A DNA stretch of 64,000 nucleotides, taken from assembly GCA_963693085.1 (NCBI GenBank), contig OY856409.1:1617909711-1617973710 (forward strand). Reading direction: 5' to 3'. The stretch's first letter is position 1. Every line of letters starts with the position of its first letter. Source of the DNA: Alisma plantago-aquatica (Eukaryota; Streptophyta; Magnoliopsida; Alismatales; Alismataceae). A program made the translations under genes and the position numbers. Shown here in pieces: positions 33,510 through 46,509 of the stretch. The notes below the pieces were generated by a model. The model saw only the letters and a program-made list of their open reading frames with translations. It was not told the origin of the DNA and did no database searches.

Positions 33510-34950
33510 GTATGCTAGCATGTCTCAGATTTTTATCAATAGTGTGGATATGTTTTATCAGTAAAGGCCATCTCTCTTTATGTGATATTTATAATGAGGC
33601 CACTATGTCGCATTTGTCACTGGAGAATTGTTGACCATTAGGGGATCTTTAAGCTCTAAATCTTTGTTCATAAACAATGATTATGAGTATTATGTTGTTT
33701 AATAGTTTTCATACATGCCATTTTCAGGTGAAGATTGCTAACTATGTTTTGGTGAACATCCACTTATTTTTCCCTACTTGAGGATTAGGAAAGCACATGT
33801 TTCAAATGGCATAATGAGTATGAGGCTTGAACTAGTAGCTGATAAAGCTTTCAACCTAGTTTCCTTCCAAATATTTCCTAGAACCAACCTTGAGTTTCTT
33901 CAAATCTTATGGGATTGCACAATTTATTATCCATGTTGCCTCCAAATCAGTACATCACCTCAATTAATAACAATTCTCTACAACTTTCCAATGGTTTACC
34001 AAATTCTTAAATCATTAGTATCCAGTGGACTCATTTCTCTAGGGCATAGTCCCAACAAGTTTTCATCACCATTGATTCATTCAACAATATAGACAAATTA
34101 ATGTTAAGCCCCCCTTCCATGTTGTTTGCTACCACCTTGCCTAGTGATACTAAACACATTTGACAATGTTCATAAGTTTCATCTCATAGGAAATAATGGA
34201 TTAACTAATCTTTCCACAAAGCAAGATTACAATTTGTGTCATTTACATTAGATAAAGGGGAATCATGTTCAATACTAACTTTACCACTGTCACTCATTTT
34301 AAAGAAAGGCATAGTTATATTTATAAGAAAAGAGTTTTGGATTCAATCTTATTGATAACGTCAACATACATGGCCTTTTTGCTTGAGCATATGGAATGGA
34401 TACCATTAAGTGTTTCTCTGGGTTCTCACTCTAATGATATCATCCTTACATAAAACTTGTCTAGCATTACTACTTGCATGTTCAGGTGAAACAAGATTTC
34501 CTTTGTAAGGATAAGGTTGAAACTTTTCAAAAGGCATCAAATGCTACATCATTTATTCATTTGTGTTGTTCAAACATTTACAAATTGGATGATACCATTT
34601 GTGAAACACAAATGATAGAATCTAGATCCACTCCTAGTTGTTTTGGTTGGGTTCCATCTTCCTTCTCGTTCCTGCATGACTAATGTGGCTAAGCTAGTCT
34701 AGATAAATCATAAACATGTAAGGAGATAAGGGCTTTCCATGTCTGACTCGTGTCAATATTTTGAATGATAGTAAGGTCTATCTATTCATATATATTGAAA
34801 CCTCACATATTTGATAATATCATGATTAGATTAATCATATTAACATTTAAGAAGTTATAAATATATCTAGCAAGTTGGATTGAAGTGCCAAAATAATGGT
34901 AGCCTATTTTGAAAATTGAACTATGATTTTTTTTAAGTAGACTATCTTTT
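33510..34950 (-). pseudogene. Decayed LINE reverse-transcriptase fragment B
   Basis: Minus strand near 34735: R-V-R-H-G-K-P-L-S-P-Y-M-F-M-I-Y-L-D, clearly the RT block G-D-P-L-S-P-Y-L-F with G-D changed to G-K. Collinear with fragment A (for example 34720-34930 with 32340-32540, and 33530-33760 with 31080-31310). Many stops. Confidence 0.72.
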
Positions 34951-35789
34951 TGACGTGTATCAAAGTTCTACCTAGACGCAATGCTTTTAATCCCTATAAT
35001 ATCATATAGAATTCAGGTCTAGAGGTAGCATAGATATTAAATAACATGTCAAATCTAATAGTAAAAACCCACGTATAACCCTAAACCTAATCGAATGTCA
35101 AAGGCATACAAAGAAGGGTCACTCCTAGTTGCAATTTCCATAAAGTGACAAGAGGAAACACCAACATGTCCCTCCAAACAATGTTAACATTATGATTCTA
35201 TACAACCTTTCTAGGGGCATGTTGTGTATGGCAACAAATGGGGGGGTTATCAAAATATATGTGATAGCCATGGCATTAGGAAATGTGTATCTATAAGGGT
35301 CAATAACAAATATTGGCAATGTATAAGAATAAAGATAAGAAACGTATAAGGACCAAAAATTGATCACCACATGATATACTATACAACCATCATTCATGAT
35401 GCCCAACGTACAACCAACAGCTTCATTGGAAAATCAATTTCCATCAACATTCTAGAACACAATAATCAGAGGGTTGAGGTACACTAATAAAAAGGGCATG
35501 GTGGTTATTCCTTATGTGATTGTTGTTAACCAAAATGTGCCACATGCAAAAGGATCCATACAATAGGGAGGGTGGCGTAAGTGATACATACATACATTGA
35601 CTTGGTCATAGTTCGAGAACACATTGATTGTCGAGAGATCACATACCCAAACGTCCAGGACTCTACATCATGCATTTAGTTGATAGTTCAGTTTGTGTCT
35701 ACCTAAAAACTCACACAACTTAGGGGGTGACTTCAATTTCACTGACATGGTTGTTTCCAATCTAACAACAAGGAGTGATATAGTATTGT
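34951..35789. other. Spacer between RT fragments B and C
   Basis: Contains a 93-codon minus-strand frame (35125-35406) with several hydrophobic stretches. I do not recognise it, and nothing around it suggests a gene. Confidence 0.4.
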
Positions 35790-36525
35790 TGAAGATCTCA
35801 ATTTTCATCATGAGGTAGTGTTCTAGCTTAATTTTGCTTGTTATCAACAGTATGGATAGGCTTTACCAATAGTAAGACCATTTCTATTTTTATTGATATT
35901 GTTCATGAAGCCACTATGTAATGTCTTTTATCCGATATTAATTTATCTTTGGTGGAATTTTAAACTCCAGATCTTTGTTCAACAACCATGTGTAAAGGTA
36001 TCATGTTGTTTAGTAGTTTCCTTACTTGCCATTTCAAAGTGAAGTTGGATAATTGATCTTTTGTAACATCAACTATTATGTCCTACTTGAGGATTAGTCG
36101 TAGAGATGCTTGGAATAATCTACTCAATATGTGTCTCTATCCAGAAGTTGAGAAAATTTTCAACCCAATTTCCTTCCAAATTTCTTCATGGGACTGACCT
36201 TGAGTTCCTTCAGATCCTCTGGTGTTGTATTATTGATTTTTAGTGTTGTGATATGAATCAATCCTTGATCCATAGATCCCTACAAATTGATACATCACCA
36301 CCATTCATTGCAATTCTACCATAATTTTTCCAATGGTTTACCAAGTAAATTCAAGTGATCTTTCATAAGGGTATCTTTTCAATGGGCATATTAGGCTTCT
36401 ATAACTAATCTCCAATAGACTCTTTTCTCGGTGGCTTTATCCCAAAAGAATTCAACACCATTGCTTTGTTTAGAAATATAGCCAATTTAATGTTCAAGCA
36501 CCATCCATCTTGTTTGTAACCACCT
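35790..36525 (-). pseudogene. Decayed LINE reverse-transcriptase fragment C, truncated
   Basis: Matches the 3' half of fragments A and B at nucleotide level and stops at about 36525, where the minus-strand Gypsy gag sequence begins. The upstream (RT core) part is missing, apparently removed or displaced by the Gypsy element. Confidence 0.65.
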
Positions 36526-36540
36526 TTCCTCATCAATAGT

Positions 36541-37161
36541 TGCCATATGCGTACAGAGCCGCAAAAGCTCCATGAACTTAGCCTCATACTCGCTAATGTT
36601 CATCGGTCCTTGTCTTATCTTCTCAAACTGAGATATCTTTTCATCTAGGTAAGTCTTAGGGAAGTATCTAGTGAAACATTATCGTCAGAATTCTTTCCAT
36701 CCGACCTTGACACCTGGCATTTTGCCTTCTTCAATAGTCCACCAGTGACCATCACTCCCTTTTAGTAGGTACACTTCATGCCTCACCTTTTCGGCTTCAG
36801 GAATATTGAGGATTCTAAAAGCCTTCTCCAGCTCGGTCACCCATAAGTCAGCATTTGTTGGGTCAACTGTACTAGCATACTCTGTGGCTCCTACCCGACA
36901 AAGCCTCTCAAAAGTTTTACCAGCTCCTTATTCCTCATTATGGGATGGTGCCCTAGGTGCATGCGGTGGCATCCTATCCATCATGTGTGTCATAACTACC
37001 ATGAACTGCCCAAACAAAGCGTTGAAAGCTAGATATTCTATCATAGTTGTGTCAAACTGGGGTTGTTCAGGTACAGGTTCCTCCCTAGTCTGGTCCCTTG
37101 CACCTCCTCCTGGTGTAGCAACACTGCTCTCAGCAGCATGTTACTCATGTGATCCAAACAT
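36541..37161 (-). pseudogene. Gypsy gag pseudogene (Tekay/Del-like), truncated
   Basis: On the minus strand the ATG is at 37161. An acidic/Gln-rich N-terminus is followed by F-x-R-L (37009-36900), D-L-W-V-T-E-L-E-K-A-F, K-V-R-H-E-V-Y-L-L-K-G, W-W, W-K-E-F, R-Y-F-P, F-E-K-I-R-Q-G-P-M-N-I-S-E-Y-E-A-K-F-M-E-L. This is the core of Retrotrans_gag as found in Tekay/Del chromoviruses. Four in-frame stops are present, and the frame ends where it meets LINE fragment C near 36530. The zinc knuckle and all of pol are missing. Confidence 0.82.
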
Positions 37162-37274
37162 ATTCAAGTTCTTCTTCTCCTATATGAGCAGAAGACACTA
37201 TAAGATAAACTGGAAGACACTAGAACATACTTAATGACTTAATCCTATGTCTCTATAGACTCAGTGAACCTAGA

Positions 37275-37286
37275 GCTCTGATACCA
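37275..37286 (-). other. Primer-binding site of the minus-strand Gypsy element
   Basis: TGGTATCAGAGC on the minus strand, 7 bases (AGTTTAG) after the CA end of the LTR at 37294. Complementary to initiator-Met tRNA. Confidence 0.9.
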
Positions 37287-37998
37287 CTAAACTTGTGGCA
37301 TACAAATCGCAAAAATATGATTTACTTAAGCGGAAGCGTTCGTTAGCAGCGGATTACTGAAAATCACTAAAAATTAAAACCAATTACAAAGAGATCCATG
37401 GACTGGAAAACTCTTTCACAAAGAACCAAAGTAATTCAATTACATTTTGGTTCACAAGTACATCTGTTGTACCATTCCTTCTTTAGGATTACAAGCATCA
37501 GCTGCCCTGCTCAAAACTATACATAGGCAGCATAAAAACATTGAGGCATTAAGCCAAAATCTCAGATCGATTTATTAAACTAACTACCGACTCCGAGGAC
37601 CTGAGAGTACAAAGACGACACATAGGACTCTATATATACGAGACATGACAACCAGTGTCTCCACCTGAGAATTCACTGGTGTCCCTACTGTTATTGTTGC
37701 TCTTCCCCTACTGTAGGGTTTCTGCCTCTTCATCCGTTTCTACTTAAAAAGTTGGATCCCACGGGGGTGAGACAATTATAAAATTGTCCCAGCGAGAGAT
37801 ATAACTCTCCGCCAGAAATGTTATTATTGCAGTTTAATAAAATAAAACTGAACAAAGGAATTATATATATTCAACAACAGTTAAGATAATGTGTAAATAG
37901 GTTAGAGCAATATTCTTATTCAAGCTTTTCAGCTATAACTTGAGAAAGCAGCATGTCATTTATCCAATAAGGAATATGAAGAACATGTATAACATTTA

Positions 37999-38222
37999 TC
38001 TGCTATACTAAGCAAGATAACATCAACTAGTGATTCTCGTATTTCAATCTTAAGGAAATACGCTACACGACTGATTATGGTTTACAATCATTCTTAATGC
38101 CCTGAAGAGATCTGCTATACTAAGCAAGATAACATCAACTAGTGATTCTCATATTTCAATCTTAAGGAAATACGCTACACGGTTGATTATGGTTTACAAT
38201 CATTCTTAATGCCCTGAAGAGA
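37999..38222 (-). repeat. 112-bp tandem duplication in the minus-strand LTR
   Basis: Two units of 112 bp with three differences (CTCGT/CTCAT and CGACTG/CGGTTG). They are followed by short ATGGCCCGTAGCC-like repeats to about 38560. Confidence 0.93.
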
Positions 38223-39229
38223 TGAAGTATACCATTCATGCTCCAACCGACCATGATTACGTTAAGCATCAGTACCACACAAGGTCAATGGAAGAGCCAG
38301 ACTCCAAGACCTCAACTTTCTCGGTCAGTACGAGATTATATGGAAGAGACATCACATTTCAAACTGTAATTAGCTTGTCGGGGTATATTGGCATCTTCTC
38401 TATAGAGTTATCGCCCGCATCATATACTCTCTTCAGGGTTATGGCCCGTAGCCAATGCCTGGTATCATATCATGGAGTCATGGCCCGTAGCCATACTCAT
38501 ACTGGGGTATGGTCTGTAACCAATCTCGTACATAGGATATAGCCCACAACCATTCCTATGGGGCATGAGGATATAATTGCCCAATTACTCCCACATATTC
38601 ATAAATATGTGCTCTTAGTTTAACTCATTTCACCATTCAACAAATTTTGACGCAGATGGATCTGTGTTCAGGGAAACTACATTATATGATATCACTTGAT
38701 TAATTAAGTGTATTACCATATTCTTTTAGCACCAGGCAAGTTTCCAAACATCAATTATTTTAACAATTGCTACAAAGAATGTGTAACACTTTCATCAAGT
38801 ACTGTTAAAATCTTTAACAAAGCTTTGGGATCTCAATCCCTCATCTCATCAGGAGCATTCTCATCCTTTCACAAACTTATCATCATGATTATAGAAAATG
38901 GGTATTCAAACCCTCAGTTCATCAAAGAACACTTGTTACCACTTATCAGGTAACTAAACACATGCAGATCAACTAACCAAGGTAAGTATGATACTTGCTA
39001 CACAAGCATCTCACATGGCTCTCAAAGCCCATTTCATTTCTTGTTACCTCTCACTAAGCAACAAAGCATGTTATGGCTCACAAGGCCCATTAACATTAAT
39101 AAATGAAACATCATAGCTCATACCTGGCTATGTTCATCATCTCATGATACATGCATGGTTAGTACATTTCATAACAGTTATATAAATTACATTTTAGCAC
39201 CATGCTATTCAAAGTAACACCACCTATAC

Positions 39230-39660
39230 CCTTATTAGGGTTTAGGTTTCCCAATTCATATCAATCAGGGTTACTTATTCCTTTACACAAATTAAGGCTA
39301 GGTTTTCAAATTAGGGTTTCATAATACATATCATCACCCTATATTAGGGTTTCATATCACATTACCATGTATTTAGGGTTTCACATTATTTCCTTTCCTT
39401 CAATTAAGGTTTCTCATAACATTTCCCCTAAAATTTGGGTTTCATGTAGCTTTACCCAAAAAATAGGGTTTTCATGAAGCATTCCCTTAAATTAGGGTTT
39501 TTCATCAAAATGCCCTCAATTGGGGTTTCTCATATCATTACCCAAAATTAGGGTTACACATCATATTACCCTGTATTAGGGCTATATCTAACATTGCCCT
39601 AAATTAGGGTTAGGGTTTATCACCCTTCTCCATTAGGGTTTCATGATCTCTCCAACAAGG
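39230..39660 (-). repeat. Telobox-like array, minus-strand LTR
   Basis: Dense TTAGGGTTTCAT motifs, the inverse of the AAACCCTAA array at 12940-13440 in the related LTR. Confidence 0.8.
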
Positions 39661-40019
39661 ATCATACCCTAATTACATAGTGTATTCATGTTGAGAGTGT
39701 TGAGGTTTAATCACTATATGATTATCACTCATGTATAAGTTCATCTATCTCATCCTCTCTAGGAGGTTAATTACATAAAACTTGATTAGATTAAGTTAAC
39801 TCAACTTGAATAAGGGTTGACATATTGTATTAAGTCATTGCTTCCATAAGCATCAAAGGTTAACCACTCAAAAAGGTACTAATCACTTAAGTACCTTGAA
39901 GTTACAACCATTGTAATTACCTTTGATAGACATCATCAATAATCATGCGATTAATTGTACCTACATGGTTTGAATCAATTAGAACTTCCAACGGTGTTGA
40001 CTAATCGTAAATCGAATCA

Positions 40020-40174
40020 ACCCATTTGGTTTTGAAAATGAATGCATCCATTCGATCTTGAAACTGAATCTCTCCATTCGGTCTTGAAACCAAATCTCGC
40101 CATTCGGTCTTGAAACCAAATCCCTCCATTTGGTCTTGAAACCGAATCTCTCTATTCGTCCTTGAAACTGAATC
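40020..40174 (-). repeat. 26-bp minisatellite
   Basis: About six units of TCCATTCGGTCTTGAAACC plus AAATCTC, with a few substitutions per unit. Followed by more dispersed CGATTGAGTGTTGAAATCGAATG copies to about 40270. Confidence 0.9.
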
Positions 40175-40295
40175 ATCAACCATTGAATTGAAATCGAATG
40201 GACATTCCAACATTGAAACCGATTGAGTGTTGAAATCGAATGAGCAACTTAACATTGAAACCGAATGAACATCAAATGGTTTAAGATCGTTTGCT

Positions 40296-40557
40296 CTCCA
40301 AACGGTCTGAGGACCGTTTGATCCCAAACGGTCTCAAGACCGTTTGGTCCAGACTACCTTGAAACCGAATGGACCAATTAGGGTTCCTCCAATCAAATTG
40401 ATTTAGGGTTTGTACTCATTGAATCGTCAATCGATTGAACTATTGAAGGTACATCAGATTGTAGCCCTTGGATCTCCAACCATCCACCACAATCAACCAT
40501 TGACCTCCAAACGGTCTTGAGACCGTTTGACCTCCAAATGGTCTTGAGACCGTTTGA
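40296..40557 (-). repeat. Palindrome cluster AAACGGTCT...AGACCGTTT
   Basis: Four near-perfect palindromes with 7-9-bp arms around 2-4 central bases, at about 40298-40318, 40326-40347, 40509-40530 and 40534-40555. Related but less perfect units open each of the three 198-bp repeats in the solo LTR. Confidence 0.88.
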
Positions 40558-40560
40558 GAC

Positions 40561-41468
40561 ATGTATACCTCTATGTACTTGTATTGAATGATCAAGAAAT
40601 TAAATAGATAAAAAAATACTTCATGAAATGATATTTTTCTATAAAATCTATTCTTGTCGACAACTATAATCAACATACCTAAAGAGTAGGTACTCATAAA
40701 TGGAAAATTCATTTTTTTGTAAGTAGAAAGGTCGTTATAAGTATTCTGAGTTGGAGTACTACATAGATAAACCATACACCATAAAAGTTATAAAAGTTAT
40801 TAATTAATAACTTTCTCAAATGTATAATCATATTACATTAGATTTCAAAGACAAAAATAGCCTATACTTTGTGAAATTTAATCTTACACATAATCATTCA
40901 ATACTAATCTAAACAAATAACATGTATATATTTAAATGCTTGGTTAAATAAATTATAATTACTAAAGTACTACTTTTTTGTAAGGCTTGTAATAGAGTAT
41001 ATAAATATCATAATATGTTTAGTATTTAAATTTTGTGGACTATATTAGGATGAAATATGCATCTATAGAAATATAATAATTTTTCTTTAAAATATAGTGC
41101 AATGTAACATCATGTTTCAAAAAAAAATATTAAGTTCTAAAATTACAGAAAATATCTAGCTTTAAGAAGTTCAATATAAAACTATCAATATATTTTATAT
41201 GTATAATAAGTATTTAACTAACACTAGTAAAAGTACATTCTAGTTTATTAAAAAAATATAAATATTTTTCTAAGTACATGATCAAAATTATAGATGAATT
41301 ATATGCTAGTATTTTTTTGAAAAAATCATAATTCATACTTTAGCTTTTAATCTTGAATGAACATGTCTAAAAACATATATAATTTTGCTTAAGTATTGTT
41401 TTAAAGTTACACAAACTCTAGATATTATTGGTAGATAAAGAAGAATTCATGTAGATAGCCAAACATGG
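40561..41468. other. Unassigned AT-rich sequence before copy 2
   Basis: Very AT-rich, with no motif recognised. It contains the junction into copy 2 (or its upstream homologous part, since copy 1 begins at the window edge). Confidence 0.4.
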
Positions 41469-44318
41469 TTGGGATTGTGGGTCAAATGATGATGTTTATT
41501 GATTGATCAAAAATTATTAGCATATAATTGTATATAAATATATGCATTTACTTTCGGCTTCATAGACAAATTATAAACTGATATGAATTGTAGGATTCAT
41601 CTAGACTTCACATACTAGATTTATCAAGTGTATTTTTGAAACTCCTTTCAAATATTACAATCTACTAGTATTGTATGTTTTCACAATATGTTGACTATAA
41701 ATGATTTTGAACCCCCTAAAAGGTGCCAATGTCAGTTCCTCCTCTTTATTTAATATATTATCGTGAACTACAATTATTATATATTTCACTTATACTAACC
41801 ATGCAAATAAGTTAATATATATCATATGTTTACACACCATTGTATTAAATGTTAGTATAGAGAAGTCTATAAATGTGAGATATAACTAAGTTTATATATG
41901 TTCTATCATTGTCTTTTACCCAATGTAGACAATATAATAGAAAGAGATATAGGTAAATGGATATTAGTGTGAAATATCCAAATATTATGCAATTTAATCA
42001 TTGTTCTTTATAATGTAGCTATTGAGCAGAAATAGAATTTTATAGGAGAAAAATAGGAAAAATAAAAAATGTGTATAAACAATATAAGATACAAAAAATG
42101 ATGCTTGATAGATAACACAAACAACAATCTTACTTTTTGACATTAGAACAGTCACATACACAAATCAATATATTATAGGACCCACAAAAATAGGTCAAGG
42201 TGGAACTATAGGCATGGAAGCAATTAGTAGGCACACACCTGGGTGTCCTGCCACCTGGTTGCATGTAGGCACACATCTTAACAACCAAGATAATTATAAT
42301 GCATAGATTAGGCCTTCTAGACATCCCAGTAGGCCACACAATCAAAGATGATTTTATGGTAGTGTTCTTTATTTCATAACACAAGGGCAACTCAGAAGAA
42401 AAACTAAATCCTAATCTTTTAATATATGTAATCTTGAAATGGAATTTTATTGTGGAAGTATTTTCACCTAAGAATAAGCACCTTACTGAGATATTTAGTA
42501 TCCTAAAGACAATTATGTCACTTTACTTCATTATTACAAATCCTCTGGAAGGACTAGAAATCCATTGGTTTCATTTTGGACTTCCAATTGGTAGAAATAT
42601 AGTTAGGAAGGTTTATAGGCCCCAAGAGTGTGTTACAACAAAATAGGATCAACCCATGTGAACTTAAACTGTAATAATTTGTCAGATGTGTATCAATGTA
42701 AGTGAGAATTTATTCATTTGAAAGCCTTTAGTTTCACCATTCTTTTAGATTTCATCTCATTTCTAATTTGTTTACCATGATTTCATTGGTTGAACTTACT
42801 ATCATCAATACAACTTAATGTAGACAAATTAATACTTGTGAAGTCTTCTAATTCCTCCCTCACTAATAGCATATTCTTCCTTTCCATTTCTTCATGTCCT
42901 TCACCATGTTACATCATAAGAGAAGAATCACTATAACAAAAGCTTGTTGCATGCATTGCCACAAGTTCTAGTATTGCATTGTTGTGGGGTTCCTTGAGGA
43001 GGCCCTCTACGCTTCTCTGTTTGATCAATAGTAGTATTTGCTTATTTTCTGATATGATAAGACCTACTAGTATGTTCTATCTCATAGAGACCAATAATAT
43101 ATGAGAAACATATGAAAATTATAAGGACTCATATGATAATTATTTTATAGGTAAAACTATGTTTAATCTATAATCTAGAGGTATGGTATTAAATCATAAT
43201 AAAAGGAGATAGTCTCTTCAATCAAGCATGACCAAGTAAGACTGACTATAGTTTGAAATGCTCATCATGAATATAGCGTGTGAACAAAATGATGAAACAA
43301 TAGACGTTCTGCACAAACCCAAGAGACATAACGAAAGAACATCCCCCTAAGTTAATTAGGGGTCACAAATATGTTTATGTACTATGAGTCACAATTTGAG
43401 AATGAGTTCACTTAATCTTCAGAATTGTATGATAAAATGTTGATTCATGATCTCTACACATGAAAAAAGCTACACTTCTTATTTGGACTACAGTAACATA
43501 TTTATTTCATCTTAGTATATGGGTAACAAATTGTCTACCAACAATATATACACATTGTATATGTGATATTCATGAATATCTTGAGCTTGGAATAATAACA
43601 CAATCCAATACATAGAGGTATTACCTATCTTCAAAATATAGTGCACTTGCATGAATAGGGCTAGGGTGAACTTGTGATCAGCAAGTGGTAAAATAATGTA
43701 ATGAACAAGAATATGGGACGATACTTAAAATATTTTGGGTTACGCCCTTATTGGTTATATCTAACCACAATAATAAAGGTTGACAATAGTATAACCTTTC
43801 TAGTAGGGTGTAAGAATAATTTGTATGAAACCCCTTACATGGTTGGTAACATAATATAGATGAGAAACATGAGTATATTTTAATCTTGAGAAATAGAAAT
43901 AATGTCAATGTGTCTTCTCCCATTCGACACATGAATACTTCAACATACAGCAGCACATAGGATCTAAGTTAGATATGTGATGTGATATGAGGGCTAGAAG
44001 GAGAACTAGGTTTGAGACAACTATAGTAGTCTCTAGCTAATCCCTAGAGAGGGAGGATAAAAAATTGAGAAGCCATGAGACTTAGTAAAGGAGGGAGTTT
44101 TGTCTGATGAAGAGAGAACGTGTGCCTGAGGAGGTCACCCCAAACAGTTGCCTGCCATGGCTGCCAATCTTTGGCGGTGTGTAAAAGAATTCCTGATACA
44201 TGATGTGGGAGGAAGCCATTGTTGTTATTGTTGGCTTCCATTGTGAAAAAATGGAAAATACAATGAGTGGCAACAAAGTATTGATGGAATACAGATAGAT
44301 AAATAAAATCCTAGCCTT
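41469..44318. other. Unassigned sequence, copy 2 of 1-2811
   Basis: Same content as 1-2811. A 70-codon plus-strand frame (42434-42646) is open here but broken in copy 1, so it is probably not a gene. Confidence 0.5.
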
Positions 44319-44330
44319 GCTCTAGTACCA

Positions 44331-44485
44331 TGTGAATGCATCGAAACTTGAAACAAGTATGCTTCAATATCTTTGTTATAAAGGAGTATGTCCCTTTATA
44401 TAAAGGGGAGGAGATCCTATTTACAATTATAAATATAGTCAATGGTCAAAAATATACATATGGCCAATGCTAGCATTAACTAACA
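44331..44485 (-). mobile_element. Short LTR, uninterrupted copy
   Basis: 155 bp. On the minus strand TGTTAG...CATTCACA, with the primer-binding-like TGGTACTAGAGC at 44319-44330. It shows the pre-insertion state of 2824-2963 plus 16165-16182. Confidence 0.5.
44463..44467. other. Empty site of the giant solo LTR
   Basis: GCCAA at the position where copy 1 has GTCAA, the 13.2-kb insertion, and GTCAA again. It confirms the 5-bp target duplication. Confidence 0.93.
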
Positions 44486-46410
44486 ATCAATCCATAGATT
44501 AATCGATAATCAATTAATATTAAGCGGGATGATCATTGGGTTGAGATATTTTGAAATATGTACCCAAGATACCTAGTTAAGAAGGTGGTTAGAAAATTAA
44601 TACGAGTATAAATTGCTACAACCCTAGTTGGAGAATGTGTGCATCCTAGTATTTATATGTATTTGGATTTTATTTGATGTGAGGGTAGACATTAATGAAT
44701 GGACCTAGATGATAAATGTATTAGTAGTAGTTGAATTTCAATAAATAAGCACGTAGTTGGCATTAAATAAGGGCTCTATGAGAACTTCAAATGGTGATTT
44801 CATCTTAACAATTTACAATATGCAACACGCAACCTACCTAATAGAGCCTTAAAAAGAGACACATGTTTCTATACCAGTAATATTAATTTAAAAAATGAAC
44901 TTAGTGGGGAAATGTGAACATTAATAGCCAAGTTGGTTGCATTAGACCATCTTTATCAATATAATCTTATGTGGTTGTTAAGCCTATCAAATATTCTCAA
45001 TGATGTTTTTTTTTTGTTTTTAAGTACATTACATAGATATAACCATGTCTAATTATCTATAAAATGTACAATAATAATATGTTCATAAATGATAAAATGA
45101 ATCCACTAATTTCTATTACTATGTCAGACTAATTTCTCTACTTTCATTGTTAAGATTTAACCAAGGTGGGAACATTGATAATTTTATTTGAAAAATATTT
45201 AATGAAAATGGGGAAATGTTTACAAACAAATAAATATTTTTCAATATTTGACGTAAATATCGTTTATTGCTAATAAATTTCATTATAATTTCTCTACTAT
45301 ATTCAATACCGTACATATTTTTTTCATCATATGAGGATACCTTGAGATGTATGACTCAAATACCAAATACTTATAAGTGAGAGTAATAGTTAGTAAAGAC
45401 CTAATAAACAAAATCAAATCTAAAATGAGTTTTTTTTTACAATACAAGCATATAAACTATAAGTAATTTAAGTCTTTGTATTGCATTAATTATGAATTGT
45501 ATATCATGCAAAATATAAAACTATAGGTATAAGTGATACAATATCACAAAGAAAGTTTGTTCACTTATTCTAATTTAGGTAAATAAAACATTGTACTTTT
45601 ACCTAGAAAGTAGAATCTAAATATGTGTCCACACCTTGTGTGTTGGGGGTGTAGACATCATGAAAAAAAGGGAAATGTTATTCTATTCCTACTAGATATG
45701 TATCACCTTATTTGAGAAAAACATTAAAACAATGACATATTCTTAGTGTTGGTAAATTATAAAATCAATAAAATAATTGACTTTATATTGGTTGATGGTG
45801 TTTTGAATATAATTCATACTTATTTTTCTTGTTCATTCCTTTACTAGACAACAAGTATGCAAAATACCAACATGTAATGAACTATATTGTTATATAAACG
45901 AGTTTGTACACCAAAAAGTTCAATATTGGTTGTAAAAGTAATAAAGAACATATGTTAGAGATATACTTCATATCAATTTTAGAGAAAATAGAGAAAAAAT
46001 AAAAATAACACCTTTGTATTAAAAAATTCCAAAACTAGCACTATGTTAAAAATAATTTTGAAAATATCACCTTTTTGGTGAATACACATGAATTCCCAAT
46101 GCATTCAACTTCCCATGTGAGTGTGTTGAATTTTAGATGCATTCATCTTTGTGACAAAATACATCTGAAATTTAGATACATTCAACAAAAATGACTTCAA
46201 AAAATTTTTGGGCATTGATATCATGTAAAATATCTCCTATTGTAATAGATGTTAATCATTGGAAAAGATAAATCTATCAATGTTTGTAATCAATAAGAGG
46301 GATTTTATTGTAAGAATATACAATGTATAAAATGTTAGGAAAAATTACATTATGATCCTAAAATTATTCTAACTACATACTTGAATCGGTTCCTTATTTA
46401 CAATAATACA

Positions 46411-46439
46411 TACACACAAACACAAACACAAACACAAAC

Positions 46440-46505
<66 letters not shown>
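46411..46505. repeat. Compound microsatellite (copy 2)
   Basis: (ACAAAC)n, (AC)n and a long (AT)n, without the TTTA block seen at 18107-18212. Confidence 0.95.

Positions 46506-46509
<4 letters not shown>

Larger units (their letters stand above)
37294..40560 (-). mobile_element. Partial 5' LTR of the minus-strand Gypsy element
   Basis: The LTR end is homologous to the end of the giant solo LTR (both carry TAGTGATTTTC, then a TAATCCGCTGCT motif, then CTTCCGC, before the terminal CA). Homology continues through the telobox-like array and palindromic AAACGGTC units to about 40560. The first roughly 2 kb of the LTR, with the TGTAACACC start, is missing, so the copy is truncated at both ends. 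It belongs to a different subfamily from the solo LTR. Confidence 0.8.

Noticed and set aside
36806..37234. 142-codon plus-strand ORF
   Set aside because: Antisense shadow of the minus-strand gag pseudogene.
38222..38542. 106-codon plus-strand ORF
   Set aside because: Lies antisense in the Gypsy LTR across short direct repeats; no protein family resemblance.
40001..40327. 108-codon and 66-codon minus-strand ORFs with repeated F-Q-D-R-M-E-R-F-like peptides
   Set aside because: Translation of the 26-bp minisatellite; the repeat length is not a multiple of three, so each reading cycles through frames.
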